DNA from: Deinococcus sonorensis KR-87
GTDB lineage: Bacteria; Deinococcota; Deinococci; Deinococcales; Deinococcaceae
Assembly (NCBI RefSeq): GCF_040256395.1
Contig: NZ_CP158298.1
Location: 372,001 to 436,000, forward strand
Direction of reading: 5' to 3'
DNA: 64,000 bases
Of this stretch, positions 27,676-35,608 are shown in pieces; position 1 is the first letter of the stretch, and every line of letters starts with the position of its first letter. The translations under genes were made by a program, and so were the position numbers. Below the pieces are notes generated by a model that saw only the letters and a list, made by a program, of their open reading frames with translations, was not told the DNA's origin and searched no databases.

Positions 27676-28980
27676 TCATCGGCTGGCCGACAGCACGCGG
27701 AGGGCCGCGGCAACCGCCGGGTCGTCTTCCGGCGGCTGCATGGGGGCCAGCGGCAGCAGCACGTCCGGCTGAATCGGTCCACGCCCCAGCAGACGATGAT
27801 CCGGCAGCATCACGCGCTTCCGTGACCACTGGAACACCGCGCCGTTGGGCAGCGCTTGCTGCGCTGTGGTGCCCTGGACGTCGGCGGTCGGCTGGCCCAG
27901 CACGGCGGCGTGCCGCACCACCCGCAACGCCGCGGCCGTCATCTCGGCCATGCTGGCCGTGTTCGGACCGACCAGCACCGCCACCTTCATCTGTTCAGGG
28001 AGCACCCCCAGGGCCCCCTCATAGGCATACGGGAAGCCGGGAACGTCGAGGCGGTCTCCGGTGCGCCCTACCTCCGTCATGAAGGTCTGGTCCGTCCAGG
28101 CGCCCATCAGGACCTGGCCCTCACCCAGCCACCCCCCGGTGTTGGCGCGCAGGTCCACGATGACACCCTGCACGCCGCCCGCGCGCACCACCGCGTCCAG
28201 CTGCCGGCGGACCTCGGTGGCGATGCCCTCCTCGAGAAAGCTGTCCAGCCGCAGGTAGACCCAGGGGTGCCCCTTCAGCCGCGTCACCTGCCAGGGCACC
28301 GTGTCGGTGAGCTGCCCGCGCGTCACGGTCACCTGCCGGGCCGGGCCGTGCGGTCCCTGCAGCCCGAGCGTGACGCGGGTGCCCGCCGGACCATCCAGCG
28401 CGGCGGAGCGGGGGCACACCTGACCGTTGATGCTGAGCAGCACGTCACCCTGCCGGACCCCCGCCTGCTCGGCGGGCGAGTGCGGCTCGACCCAGTCGAC
28501 GGACGGCAGGTGACCGGGCAGCGCCAGGAACCACATTCCCAACGGATCGCGCAGGGTGCCGGCCGTGACGTCACGCAGCAGCTGCGTGGCGGCCGGCGAG
28601 AACCACGCGGTGTGCCGGTCGTGCAGCGTGGCCAGCAGGGCCGTCATCGCCTGCTCGAACTGCCGGTCATCCGCCGCGGCCAGCGCGGCCTGACGCAGCG
28701 GCTCAATTGACGTGAGCCACCGCTGATCGACGGCCGCCGGGTCGACATACTGCTCCTGCAGGGTCCGCGTCACCTGCGCCAGGATCTCGATCCGTTGCGC
28801 GACGCTGGGCAGCGCCCCTGACGCCGCCTGCACCTGCCGTGGCGGGCAGACCGGGACGGCCGGAGGAAGAGCCTGCGCGCCGGCGCCGGAGAGGAACGGC
28901 ACCATACACCCGCACAGCAGCACCCGGAACCGCGCCTTCAAGTGGGCACCTGCGGGGAGGCACCGGGCGCCATGATGCAT
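27676..28980 (-). CDS. S41-family peptidase with PDZ domain, Ser-His type
   Basis: Exported S41 peptidase of about 434 residues. The start is uncertain: ATG 28980, with GGAAGG close upstream, is used; a TTG downstream at about 28941 would give a shorter signal peptide. An N-terminal helical region is followed by DRHTAWF (His123), a PDZ-like domain (about 130-220; HSPAEQAGVRQGDVLLSING) and the TSPc core with nucleophile Ser343 in NTASMAEM. The lysine of CtpA-type Ser-Lys enzymes is not seen after the serine (QPTADVQGTT). This looks like the Ser-His branch typified by the nisin-resistance protein. Substrate unknown. Confidence 0.82.
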   Translation of the reverse strand: MHHGARCLPAGAHLKARFRVLLCGCMVPFLSGAGAQALPPAVPVCPPRQVQAASGALPSVAQRIEILAQVTRTLQEQYVDPAAVDQRWLTSIEPLRQAALAAADDRQFEQAMTALLATLHDRHTAWFSPAATQLLRDVTAGTLRDPLGMWFLALPGHLPSVDWVEPHSPAEQAGVRQGDVLLSINGQVCPRSAALDGPAGTRVTLGLQGPHGPARQVTVTRGQLTDTVPWQVTRLKGHPWVYLRLDSFLEEGIATEVRRQLDAVVRAGGVQGVIVDLRANTGGWLGEGQVLMGAWTDQTFMTEVGRTGDRLDVPGFPYAYEGALGVLPEQMKVAVLVGPNTASMAEMTAAALRVVRHAAVLGQPTADVQGTTAQQALPNGAVFQWSRKRVMLPDHRLLGRGPIQPDVLLPLAPMQPPEDDPAVAAALRVLSASR

Positions 28981-29359
28981 CTTCCTTCCAACCTGGTTGC
29001 CCGCAGGCGCCCGACGAACGGGCCGGCCGTGTTCGATGAAGTTCTCAGCACCTCCACACGATAAACCGGTCGGCTGGCGCTGCGAGCGGACCGGTCCTGG
29101 CCGCCGGACCTCGCCCGGCGGCTGGTCTCCACCCTCCTGATCACGGCGCTGCACGACGCGGGGCTGGACCCTGAGTGGACGTCGAGCCGACCGGCATCGG
29201 CCGCGGTTCCAGTCGCCTGACCGCCCCACGGCTCACCGGGCGCTGGACGTCCCCCGCCATGCTCGGCTGAGACCGCCCCCACGGGCACCTCGCCTCACCC
29301 GACCGGTCCAGGGTGCTGGGGCACGCTTCCTCCAGCAGCGCCTGGAGCATACTGGAGGC
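28981..29359. other. divergent intergenic region
   Basis: No gene is recognised. The right end carries CATACT (29348-29353), a -10-like hexamer six bases before the next start. Confidence 0.4.
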
Positions 29360-29629
29360 ATGCTCACCTGCTGCATCGAATACGTGTCCCCGGACGGCTG
29401 CTGGCACACCCTGGTGCCGCTGGAGGGCGACCGGGTGTACCAGCCTGAGGAGCTGCCGGTCACCGCCGGGCCGTGGAGCGGGACGGTGACGCACCGCCTG
29501 AGTCTGCGGGGCGAGCGGCCGCTTTCGGAGGCCGCCTTCCGGGCGGTCGCGGCCCGGGCGGCCACCCGGAGCGCGGCCGTGTCGTGCAGCCGCTCCCAGC
29601 AGCTGCTGAACCTGCTCATCCCCTTCTGA
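29360..29629 (+). CDS. small hypothetical protein (89 aa)
   Basis: Predicted 89-residue protein starting at ATG 29360. CATACT at 29348-29353 is six bases upstream, so the mRNA is probably leaderless; the intervening GGAGGC is too close to serve as a ribosome site. The sequence (MLTCCIEYVSPDGCWHTL, RVYQPEELPVTAGPW, SQQLLNLLIPF) has three Cys but no motif I recognise. Moderate support from codon pattern and promoter placement. Confidence 0.5.
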   Translation: MLTCCIEYVSPDGCWHTLVPLEGDRVYQPEELPVTAGPWSGTVTHRLSLRGERPLSEAAFRAVAARAATRSAAVSCSRSQQLLNLLIPF

Positions 29630-29884
29630 CGGCCGAGACGTGGGCCTGGCGGCCCGCGTCCGGGACGCACCTGCCGTTCAGCTCAGCGTCTCGGAATGGT
29701 CGCGCCCCTGGGGAAGCAGCAGCTGGGGGCCCAGGACTGCGAGCACGACGACAGCGGACCCTTCGTGGGGCCAGAACAGTGCCGGTCGTCCTGAGCGGCG
29801 CGTGGCCTCCTCAGGTGAACAAGGTTTCTCCGTGCGCCTCGCAGCCGTCGTCCGGCGGTGCCGGGTGTCGTGGCCACTGGAAGA

Positions 29885-30157
29885 TCACCCCGACCAGGGG
29901 CAACTGCCCAGGCCGCGAGGCGTGACCCTCACCCGGTGAGCCCCGTCCTGGGCACGGAGCGCGCCGAGCGCTTCGTGCCCCCGCGGCCGGCCCGAGGCAC
30001 CACGGTGGAGCTTCCTCACCCACGCGATGTGCCGGTGCGCGCGGAGCAGGACGGCGCTCGCCGGTTCCTGCTCTCCCAGCACCGCAGCCAGCGCGAGTTC
30101 CGCTTCGTGGATCACGCGGCAGGTCTGCGCGGTCTGCTCCTGTAGCGCGGCCAGCAC
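29885..30157 (-). CDS. possible small hypothetical protein
   Basis: A 90-residue frame from GTG 30157, with GGGAGG a few bases upstream. The first 50 residues look helical and protein-like (VLAALQEQTAQTCRVIHEAELALAAVLGEQ), then become basic. No family recognised. It is listed because codon use is regular and a ribosome site is present; it may not be a gene. Confidence 0.35.
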   Translation of the reverse strand: MLAALQEQTAQTCRVIHEAELALAAVLGEQEPASAVLLRAHRHIAWVRKLHRGASGRPRGHEALGALRAQDGAHRVRVTPRGLGSCPWSG

Positions 30158-30379
30158 GTCCCTCCCTATGGTGGACGCGCTACGGAATGGGGGGGGTCCG
30201 CCCTGACCCAGGGCCACGTCATCCTTCGTTCAGCGGACCGCACCGTTCTGTCTCCCCGGTGCACCTGGACGCGCCCCGTCCCCGCCGGCTCCGGTCCGTC
30301 CCCCGGCCTTGCCTTGCCTCGCGGCGGGACGTGAACTCTGTGTTCGACTGAAGCGCTCGTCGCTCGTGGACTGGCGACG

Positions 30380-30832
30380 TCAGGACGTCAGGCGCCCACT
30401 CACCGGATGCCCGGGCAGGCGAAGGGACGGCTGGGCCCAGAACGACAGCAACTGCGTGTAGAGCTGGACCACCCGATCGTACCCGACGGGTTTGACGAAG
30501 AAGGCGTTGGCGCCCGCCCGGTAGCACGCGTGGATCTCCTGCGCGTCTTCCGCGGTGCTCATCATGATGACCGGGAGCCGCCGCAGTCGGAGGTCGCCTT
30601 TGATGCAGTTCAGGAGCTCCAGGCCAGACTGACCCGGCAGATGGACGTCGAGCAGCATCAGGTCCGGCAACGACTCGTTCTCGGTCAGCGCCTGCCGAAG
30701 GGCGGCCAGGGCGGCGGCGGTGGAGGTGAAGAAGGTGCAGGTGGGGGAGGCGTTGATGCGCTCGAAGATGCTGGTGAGCAGGGCGTGTTCCGCCGGGTTG
30801 TCGTCGACCACCACGAGGTGCAGCGTCCGCAT
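30380..30832 (-). CDS. CheY-like response regulator (Rcp1-type)
   Basis: Single receiver domain of 150 residues with no output domain. Acidic pocket Asp10-Asp11, phospho-acceptor Asp62 in LMLLDVHLPGQSG, Thr/Ser at MMSTAEDAQ and Lys114 in FFVKPVG are all present. The start ATG 30832 is used; ATG 30841, three codons upstream, is an alternative. It is divergent from a GAF-domain histidine kinase about 200 bases away. Rcp1-like regulators typically pair with phytochrome-type kinases, and this one is the natural partner of its neighbour. A long open frame upstream on the same strand is antisense to the kinase and was ignored. Confidence 0.92.
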   Translation of the reverse strand: MRTLHLVVVDDNPAEHALLTSIFERINASPTCTFFTSTAAALAALRQALTENESLPDLMLLDVHLPGQSGLELLNCIKGDLRLRRLPVIMMSTAEDAQEIHACYRAGANAFFVKPVGYDRVVQLYTQLLSFWAQPSLRLPGHPVSGRLTS

Positions 30833-31018
30833 CTTCAACATATCCTCATGATGCAACGCGCTCGGCAGCAGAACCGAGAAAAATCCCGCAGTCCTCCAGG
30901 GCACTTGGCGGGGCAGCGTGTCCCCATGACCTGACCCGTGCACCGACAGGCGGCCGTTCCACGAAGCGCATCGCCGAACGGGAGGACCCGGGGCTCCGGC
31001 CGGTGCGGCCGCTCGCGC

Positions 31019-31024
31019 TATGCT
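31019..31024 (+). promoter_or_regulatory. -10 element for leaderless kinase start
   Basis: TATGCT ends six bases before ATG 31031, placing the transcription start at the start codon. It is the only start signal seen; there is no Shine-Dalgarno site. Confidence 0.5.
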
Positions 31025-31030
31025 GCTCGC

Positions 31031-33343
31031 ATGTCCATTCCGCCCGCAGCGGCCGCGGCCTCGCCGCTCTCCCTGGCGGAACGGTTGCAGCACATCACGG
31101 AAGCCCTCGCCGCCGCGACCATCCCCGAGGCGGTCTACCGGGTGGTGCTGCAGCCGGCCCTGGAGGCCCTGAACGCCATCGCCGGCGCGGTGCTGCTGGT
31201 CAACGACGCGGGCGACCGCCTGGAGCTCGCCGTCGCCCACGGGGACCAGGTGGGCGCACCGACCATCTGGCAGGACGGCCCGCTGACCAGGGACGACCCC
31301 GCGGCGGACGCGCTGCTGCAGCGCCAGCCGCTGTTCTTCGAACATCCGGGGGCCCTGGTCGAGCGCTACCCGGCGCTGGAAGCGCGCACCGGCGCGGTGG
31401 CCGCGGGGGCGACGGCGGTCCTCCCGATGGTGCTCGACGGTCAGCCGCTGGGCACCATCGCGCTCGACTTCCGGGAGCCCCACACCTTCACGCTGGAGGA
31501 AATCTCGTTCCTGCGGACGCTGGCCGCGCAGTGCGGCATCGCGCTGGGCCGCGCGCGGGCGACCGGGCAGCTCGAAGCGCAGGTGGCCGCGCGCACCCGG
31601 GCGCTGGTCGAGGAACGGGCCGCGCTGGACGCGTTCGTGGCCTACACCGAAGTGATCGGCAGGGAGACCGAGGTCAGCGCCCTGGCCCAGCGGGCGGTGG
31701 ACGTGCTGCGTGCCCGCTTCCCGGCGGGCTCCGGCGGGTATTACGCGCGCGACGGTGAGCGGTGGACGCTGCGCACCTGGACCGAGGCTCCAACCGCCCG
31801 CCCGCACCTCCTGACGCGCCTCCAGGCGGGTCTGCCGAGCAGCACGCCGTTCATCCAGGCCCTGCTGCACACCCGGCAACCGACCTTCACCGAGGCGTGG
31901 AGTGCCGAGGCGGAAGGCATCGAGGACAGTGAGGTGTACGGCACGGTCGCCGCGTACCCGGTGACGCTCAGCGGCCGGATCTGCGGCTTCATCACCCTCG
32001 GCCGGACCGACACCGCCCGCTGGACCGAGCGGGACCGCGCGATCTTTCGCAGCGTGGGCCGCGGCCTGGATCTCGCCCTGGAGCGCGCGGAGCAGGCGCA
32101 ACGGCTGGAAGCGCAGAACGCGGAGCTGGACGCCCGCACCCGCGCCCTGGACGCGTTCGCGGAACTCACCCGGGACCTCGCGCTGGAGCCAGACCCGCTG
32201 CAGGTGGTGGGCCGCGCGCAGGACATCGTGCTGGGCCAGCTGCCGCTCACCGTCAGCACGTACTACGAGCTGGACGGCAGCACCTGGCGCCTGCGCTCTT
32301 ACCGCGGTGAGTTCGACAATCCCCAGCTGCTCGAGGCGCTGCAGCGGGGGGTGCCGCGCGGCACGGTCCGCAACATCGACCGGCCGTTCGACACCCGCGA
32401 GCCGTACTACCAGGGACAGTTCGACGCCCGGAGTGCCGGGCCGCTCGAACCGCAGTTCACGGAGATCAAGGCCACGGCGGCGTTCCCCGTGTGGGCGGGC
32501 GACGAGGTGGTGGGCGTGATGGTGTTCGGCCTGCACCAGGCGCGCCGTTGGTCTGCCGTCGATCAGGTGATCCTCGAGGCGATGGTCCGCAGCGTCGGGC
32601 TGGCCATCGCGGGCGCCCGGGGCGTCGCGCAGCTGGCCGAGGAACGAAGGAAACTGACGCTCGCCAACGAGGAACTCGAGGCGTTCGCGTACAGCGTCTC
32701 GCACGACCTGCGCACGCCGGTGCGGCACATCCTGGGGTTCCGGGACCTGCTGCAGCGCTCGGTGCGTGGCCGGCTCACCGACAAGGAGGACCGGTACCTG
32801 ACGGTGATCGGGGACGCGGCCACCCGCATGAACGTGCTGATCAACGCGATGCTGGACCTCTCCCACACCGCGCGCCTGGCGCTCAAGCGGGGTCCGGTGG
32901 ACCTGAACGTGCTGTTCTCGGCGGCGCGCGCGGAGCTGGAACTGGAGATGGTGGACCGGCAGGTGCAGCTGCAGGTGCGGCCGCTGCCGATGGTCAGTGG
33001 AGACGCAGACACCCTGAGACAGGTGGCGGTGAACCTGCTGTCGAACGCCCTGAAGTACACCCGGACGCGGGACGTGGCCCGCATCGAGGTGTGGGCAGAG
33101 GAGCGGCCGCAGGCGTGGGCGGTGTTCGTGCGGGACAACGGGGTGGGCTTCGACCCGCAGTACGCTGACCGGCTGTTCGGGGTGTTCCAGCGGCTGCACC
33201 GCGCCGACGAGTTCGAGGGCACCGGGGTGGGACTGGCGAACGTGCAGCGCATCATCCACCGACACGGGGGCGAGGTGTCGGCGGTGTCGTCGGAGGGGGA
33301 GGGCGCGACCTTCGGCTTCACCCTCCCCAAGCAGCCGGCGTGA
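31031..33343 (+). CDS. cytoplasmic histidine kinase with three GAF domains
   Basis: Soluble sensor kinase of 770 residues. Three GAF-like domains lie at about 15-175, 200-355 and 375-530, joined by helical linkers with the repeated motif LDARTRALDAFAELT. The HisKA H-box is AFAYSVSHDLRTP with phospho-acceptor His558, of the phytochrome/bacteriophytochrome kinase type. The HATPase domain ends GTGVGLANVQRIIHRHGG and FTLPK. No membrane helix is present. I see no obvious chromophore cysteine, so the GAF ligands are unknown. The start is ATG 31031 with a leaderless -10. A likely partner is the divergent Rcp1-like regulator. Confidence 0.9.
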   Translation: MSIPPAAAAASPLSLAERLQHITEALAAATIPEAVYRVVLQPALEALNAIAGAVLLVNDAGDRLELAVAHGDQVGAPTIWQDGPLTRDDPAADALLQRQPLFFEHPGALVERYPALEARTGAVAAGATAVLPMVLDGQPLGTIALDFREPHTFTLEEISFLRTLAAQCGIALGRARATGQLEAQVAARTRALVEERAALDAFVAYTEVIGRETEVSALAQRAVDVLRARFPAGSGGYYARDGERWTLRTWTEAPTARPHLLTRLQAGLPSSTPFIQALLHTRQPTFTEAWSAEAEGIEDSEVYGTVAAYPVTLSGRICGFITLGRTDTARWTERDRAIFRSVGRGLDLALERAEQAQRLEAQNAELDARTRALDAFAELTRDLALEPDPLQVVGRAQDIVLGQLPLTVSTYYELDGSTWRLRSYRGEFDNPQLLEALQRGVPRGTVRNIDRPFDTREPYYQGQFDARSAGPLEPQFTEIKATAAFPVWAGDEVVGVMVFGLHQARRWSAVDQVILEAMVRSVGLAIAGARGVAQLAEERRKLTLANEELEAFAYSVSHDLRTPVRHILGFRDLLQRSVRGRLTDKEDRYLTVIGDAATRMNVLINAMLDLSHTARLALKRGPVDLNVLFSAARAELELEMVDRQVQLQVRPLPMVSGDADTLRQVAVNLLSNALKYTRTRDVARIEVWAEERPQAWAVFVRDNGVGFDPQYADRLFGVFQRLHRADEFEGTGVGLANVQRIIHRHGGEVSAVSSEGEGATFGFTLPKQPA

Positions 33344-34122
33344 ACATCCAGGCGTCGGCCGGGCCCCTGGGTCCACCCGTTCCAGGGTGAGCCGGGGGTC
33401 CTCTTCAGTGGAGACTCGGCCGCTGGAGCGAGGGAAGGTATGGCCAGGGCGGTCATGCCCGCACGGCGGCCGCTTCCGCCGTGCGGGTGGCGCCAGGACG
33501 TCCGCCCCGCGCGCCGGGCCGTCCAGCCCCCGGACCGGCGCGCGTCACCTCCGCCTGGTGGAAGTGGCACGGCACCGTTCGCCCCACCGCACAGGTCCGC
33601 ACCAATGCATTGCATTGCGCGCTGCGCCACCCGCCTCCGCTGCCCGAGGGGAGCTGCAGGCGGTGGCCATGCTGGGCGGCCGTGCGGCTGCGGTGCCGGC
33701 TGGCGGGCGTGGATGACCTGCGACACTGCCCCCACGTCGTGGCGGAGCCGCGGCCGTTCGGCGTGCTGGCCAGCCCGTGAGGGCCCCTGACGGCCGCCCG
33801 CGCCGCCCCCTGCACTGCGGCGTGCGTGTTGCCTCCACACCTGCCCGACCGGCGTCACGCGGCGCCTGTGCACCGCCGGGCTTGCAGGGGACGCGCTGTG
33901 CTTTCCTGGGCGCCTGCCGGGCCGCCGGTCCGCGCTCCGGGAGGTCCAGCCGGGCGCCGTGCCGCTGGACCTGCGGGGTCACGACGCGGTGCGACGCTGG
34001 ACGGCGCCCTGGGCAGGGTGTGGCGCTCGCGGGTGCTGTGGCCGGGTGAGCTGAGGCTGGGGGCGCCTGCCCTCTCTTGCGCTTCGGCTCGAACCTCACG
34101 CGCCATCTGAGCCGGCCCTCGA
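33344..34122. other. 779-base intergenic region, no gene seen
   Basis: All six frames give low-complexity Arg/Pro/Ala-rich translations without a start signal. No repeat or RNA gene is recognised. Confidence 0.45.
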
Positions 34123-34797
34123 TCAGGTCCCGGCAGGCGTGGGCGCCGCGGGTTCCGGCAGCGGAAACAGGCGCAGGAAGCGCTTCGCCAGTGCCCGGTC
34201 TCCTTCCACGCGGATCCCGCCTGTCGTCTCCGCCTCCTCAAGCGGCTGGCCCCCGAAGATCACGCTGCCGAGCGTCGGCACGTCGCCGTGCAGGGTGGCG
34301 CCGGGACCGGGCGGCGTGCCGCGCTCAATCTCGATCCGGTCTCCGGTCAGGCGAACCGCGAAGGCATCCGCGCCGATCTGAAGGGCCAGGGTCGCCTCCA
34401 GTCCCCCGTGTGGCGGCTGGTACATCGTCTTCATGGCCGTGATCAGCGTGGCGAGGCTGATCGGCTGCCCGGGCCGGCGCGCTGGGGAGCGCGCGCCCCA
34501 GCGTCCCAGCTGCTGGAGCACCGGTTCCAGCTCGCGTCCCCAGGCGGTCAGCTCATATACCCACGAGGCCGCCGGGGGTGGGAGGTGGTGGCGGCGCAGC
34601 ACGCCGGCGTCATCCAGATCGCTGAGCCGCTGCGTCAGCACGTTGGGACTGATGCCGGGCAGCGCCTCGCGCAGGTCCGTGAACCGCCGGGGGCCCAGCA
34701 GCAACTCGCGCACCACCAGCAGGGCCCAGCGCTCGCCGATCAGGTCCAGCGCGTGCGCTGCGGCGCATCCGTCCTCGTATGACCGTTTGGAGGGCAT
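34123..34797 (-). CDS. HxlR-family regulator with SCP2-like C-terminal domain
   Basis: Regulator of 224 residues. The N-terminal 100 residues are an HxlR winged helix: Cys11 (YEDGCAAAHAL), IGERWALLVVRELLLGPRRFTDLREALPGIS, then LTQRLSDLDDAGVLRR and a wing ending YELTAWGRELEPVL. The remainder (about 125-215) is an SCP2 sterol-carrier-like domain, a known fusion in this family that may bind a hydrophobic ligand. Start ATG 34797 follows GGAGGGA. It is divergent from a DHFR-like/MFS operon, with which it shares a promoter region, so control of that operon is the obvious hypothesis. Confidence 0.9.
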   Translation of the reverse strand: MPSKRSYEDGCAAAHALDLIGERWALLVVRELLLGPRRFTDLREALPGISPNVLTQRLSDLDDAGVLRRHHLPPPAASWVYELTAWGRELEPVLQQLGRWGARSPARRPGQPISLATLITAMKTMYQPPHGGLEATLALQIGADAFAVRLTGDRIEIERGTPPGPGATLHGDVPTLGSVIFGGQPLEEAETTGGIRVEGDRALAKRFLRLFPLPEPAAPTPAGT

Positions 34798-34818
34798 TCC
34801 CTCCAGTGTATCGGGAGC

Positions 34819-34869
34819 AGTATGAAAAACTGAGCGAGGAGTTGCAATTTAGGACTGTTACGTTATACA
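34819..34869. promoter_or_regulatory. back-to-back promoters sharing one palindromic -35
   Basis: TTGCAA (34842-34847) is its own reverse complement. Rightward: 16 bases then TATACA (34864-34869), for the DHFR-like/MFS operon. Leftward: 17 bases then CATACT (34824-34819 on the minus strand), for the HxlR gene. The two polymerases would compete for the same -35. The region is markedly AT-rich. Confidence 0.75.
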
Positions 34870-34963
34870 CTAACTCAGGCAAGCGATTACGGATGATCAC
34901 GTGCTGGACAGCGCCCGGCGGTCCGGGGTTGGTCCGTCGTCACGCGGTTGCAGGGAGGACACC

Positions 34964-35557
34964 ATGAGGAAACTCGTTGCTGGTCAGTTCATGTCGCTCG
35001 ACGGGGTGGTGGAGGGGCCCGGTCCGGCAGACGACTTCGAGGCGGCGGGCTGGTCCACGCCGTACTTCGTGCCCGAGATCGGGCAGTACATCGGCGCGTC
35101 AGGGGCGGCCGCAGACGGGCTGCTGCTGGGCCGCGTGACGCACCAGGCCTTCCGGGCCGCCTTTGCACACGCGCCCGCCGGCGATCCTGCCGCCGCCATG
35201 ATGAACGCTATTCCCAAGTACGTGATCTCGACCACGCTGACCGACCCCGACTGGGTGAACTCCACCGTGCTGGGCGGCGACATGGTGGAGGCCGTCACGC
35301 GCTTGAAGGCCGGCGGCAACCGCACCCTCAACGTCAGCGGCAGCATCACCCTGGTTCAGTCGCTGCTGCGTCACGGCCTGCTGGATCAGCTGGACCTGCT
35401 CGTCCATCCGGTCGTGGTCGGGCGGGGCCGCCGGTTGTTCGAAGCTGACGTACCGGCCCGCCTGGACCTGCGGGAAACGCGCACCTTTTCCAGCGGCGTG
35501 GTGCTGATGTCCTACCGCGTCCGGACGGACGAGCACCTCAAGGCGACGATCCCCTGA
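34964..35557 (+). CDS. dihydrofolate reductase-family (RibD C-terminal) protein
   Basis: RibD_C/DHFR-fold protein of 197 residues. ATG 34964 follows CAGGGAGGACACC. Typical segments are VAGQFMSLDGVVEGP, LLLGRVTHQAFRAAF, MNAIPKYVISTTL, WVNSTVLGGDMVEAV, LNVSGSITLVQSLLRHGLLDQLDLLVHPVVVGRGRRLF. Expected to bind NADPH; the substrate is unknown. It is the intact close relative of the amber-interrupted copy at 4054. It heads an operon with an MFS exporter 51 bases downstream, both probably controlled by the divergent HxlR regulator, a pairing that hints at drug or small-molecule detoxification. Confidence 0.9.
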   Translation: MRKLVAGQFMSLDGVVEGPGPADDFEAAGWSTPYFVPEIGQYIGASGAAADGLLLGRVTHQAFRAAFAHAPAGDPAAAMMNAIPKYVISTTLTDPDWVNSTVLGGDMVEAVTRLKAGGNRTLNVSGSITLVQSLLRHGLLDQLDLLVHPVVVGRGRRLFEADVPARLDLRETRTFSSGVVLMSYRVRTDEHLKATIP

Positions 35558-35608
35558 CCTGCCGCCGGGCCCTCCCATTGAGGGTCCACCCACCGAAAGG
35601 AGGTCCAC

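Noticed and set aside
30833..33376. A long minus-strand frame continuous with the CheY-like regulator
   Set aside because: It is antisense to the three-GAF kinase and low in complexity; the receiver domain starts cleanly at 30832.
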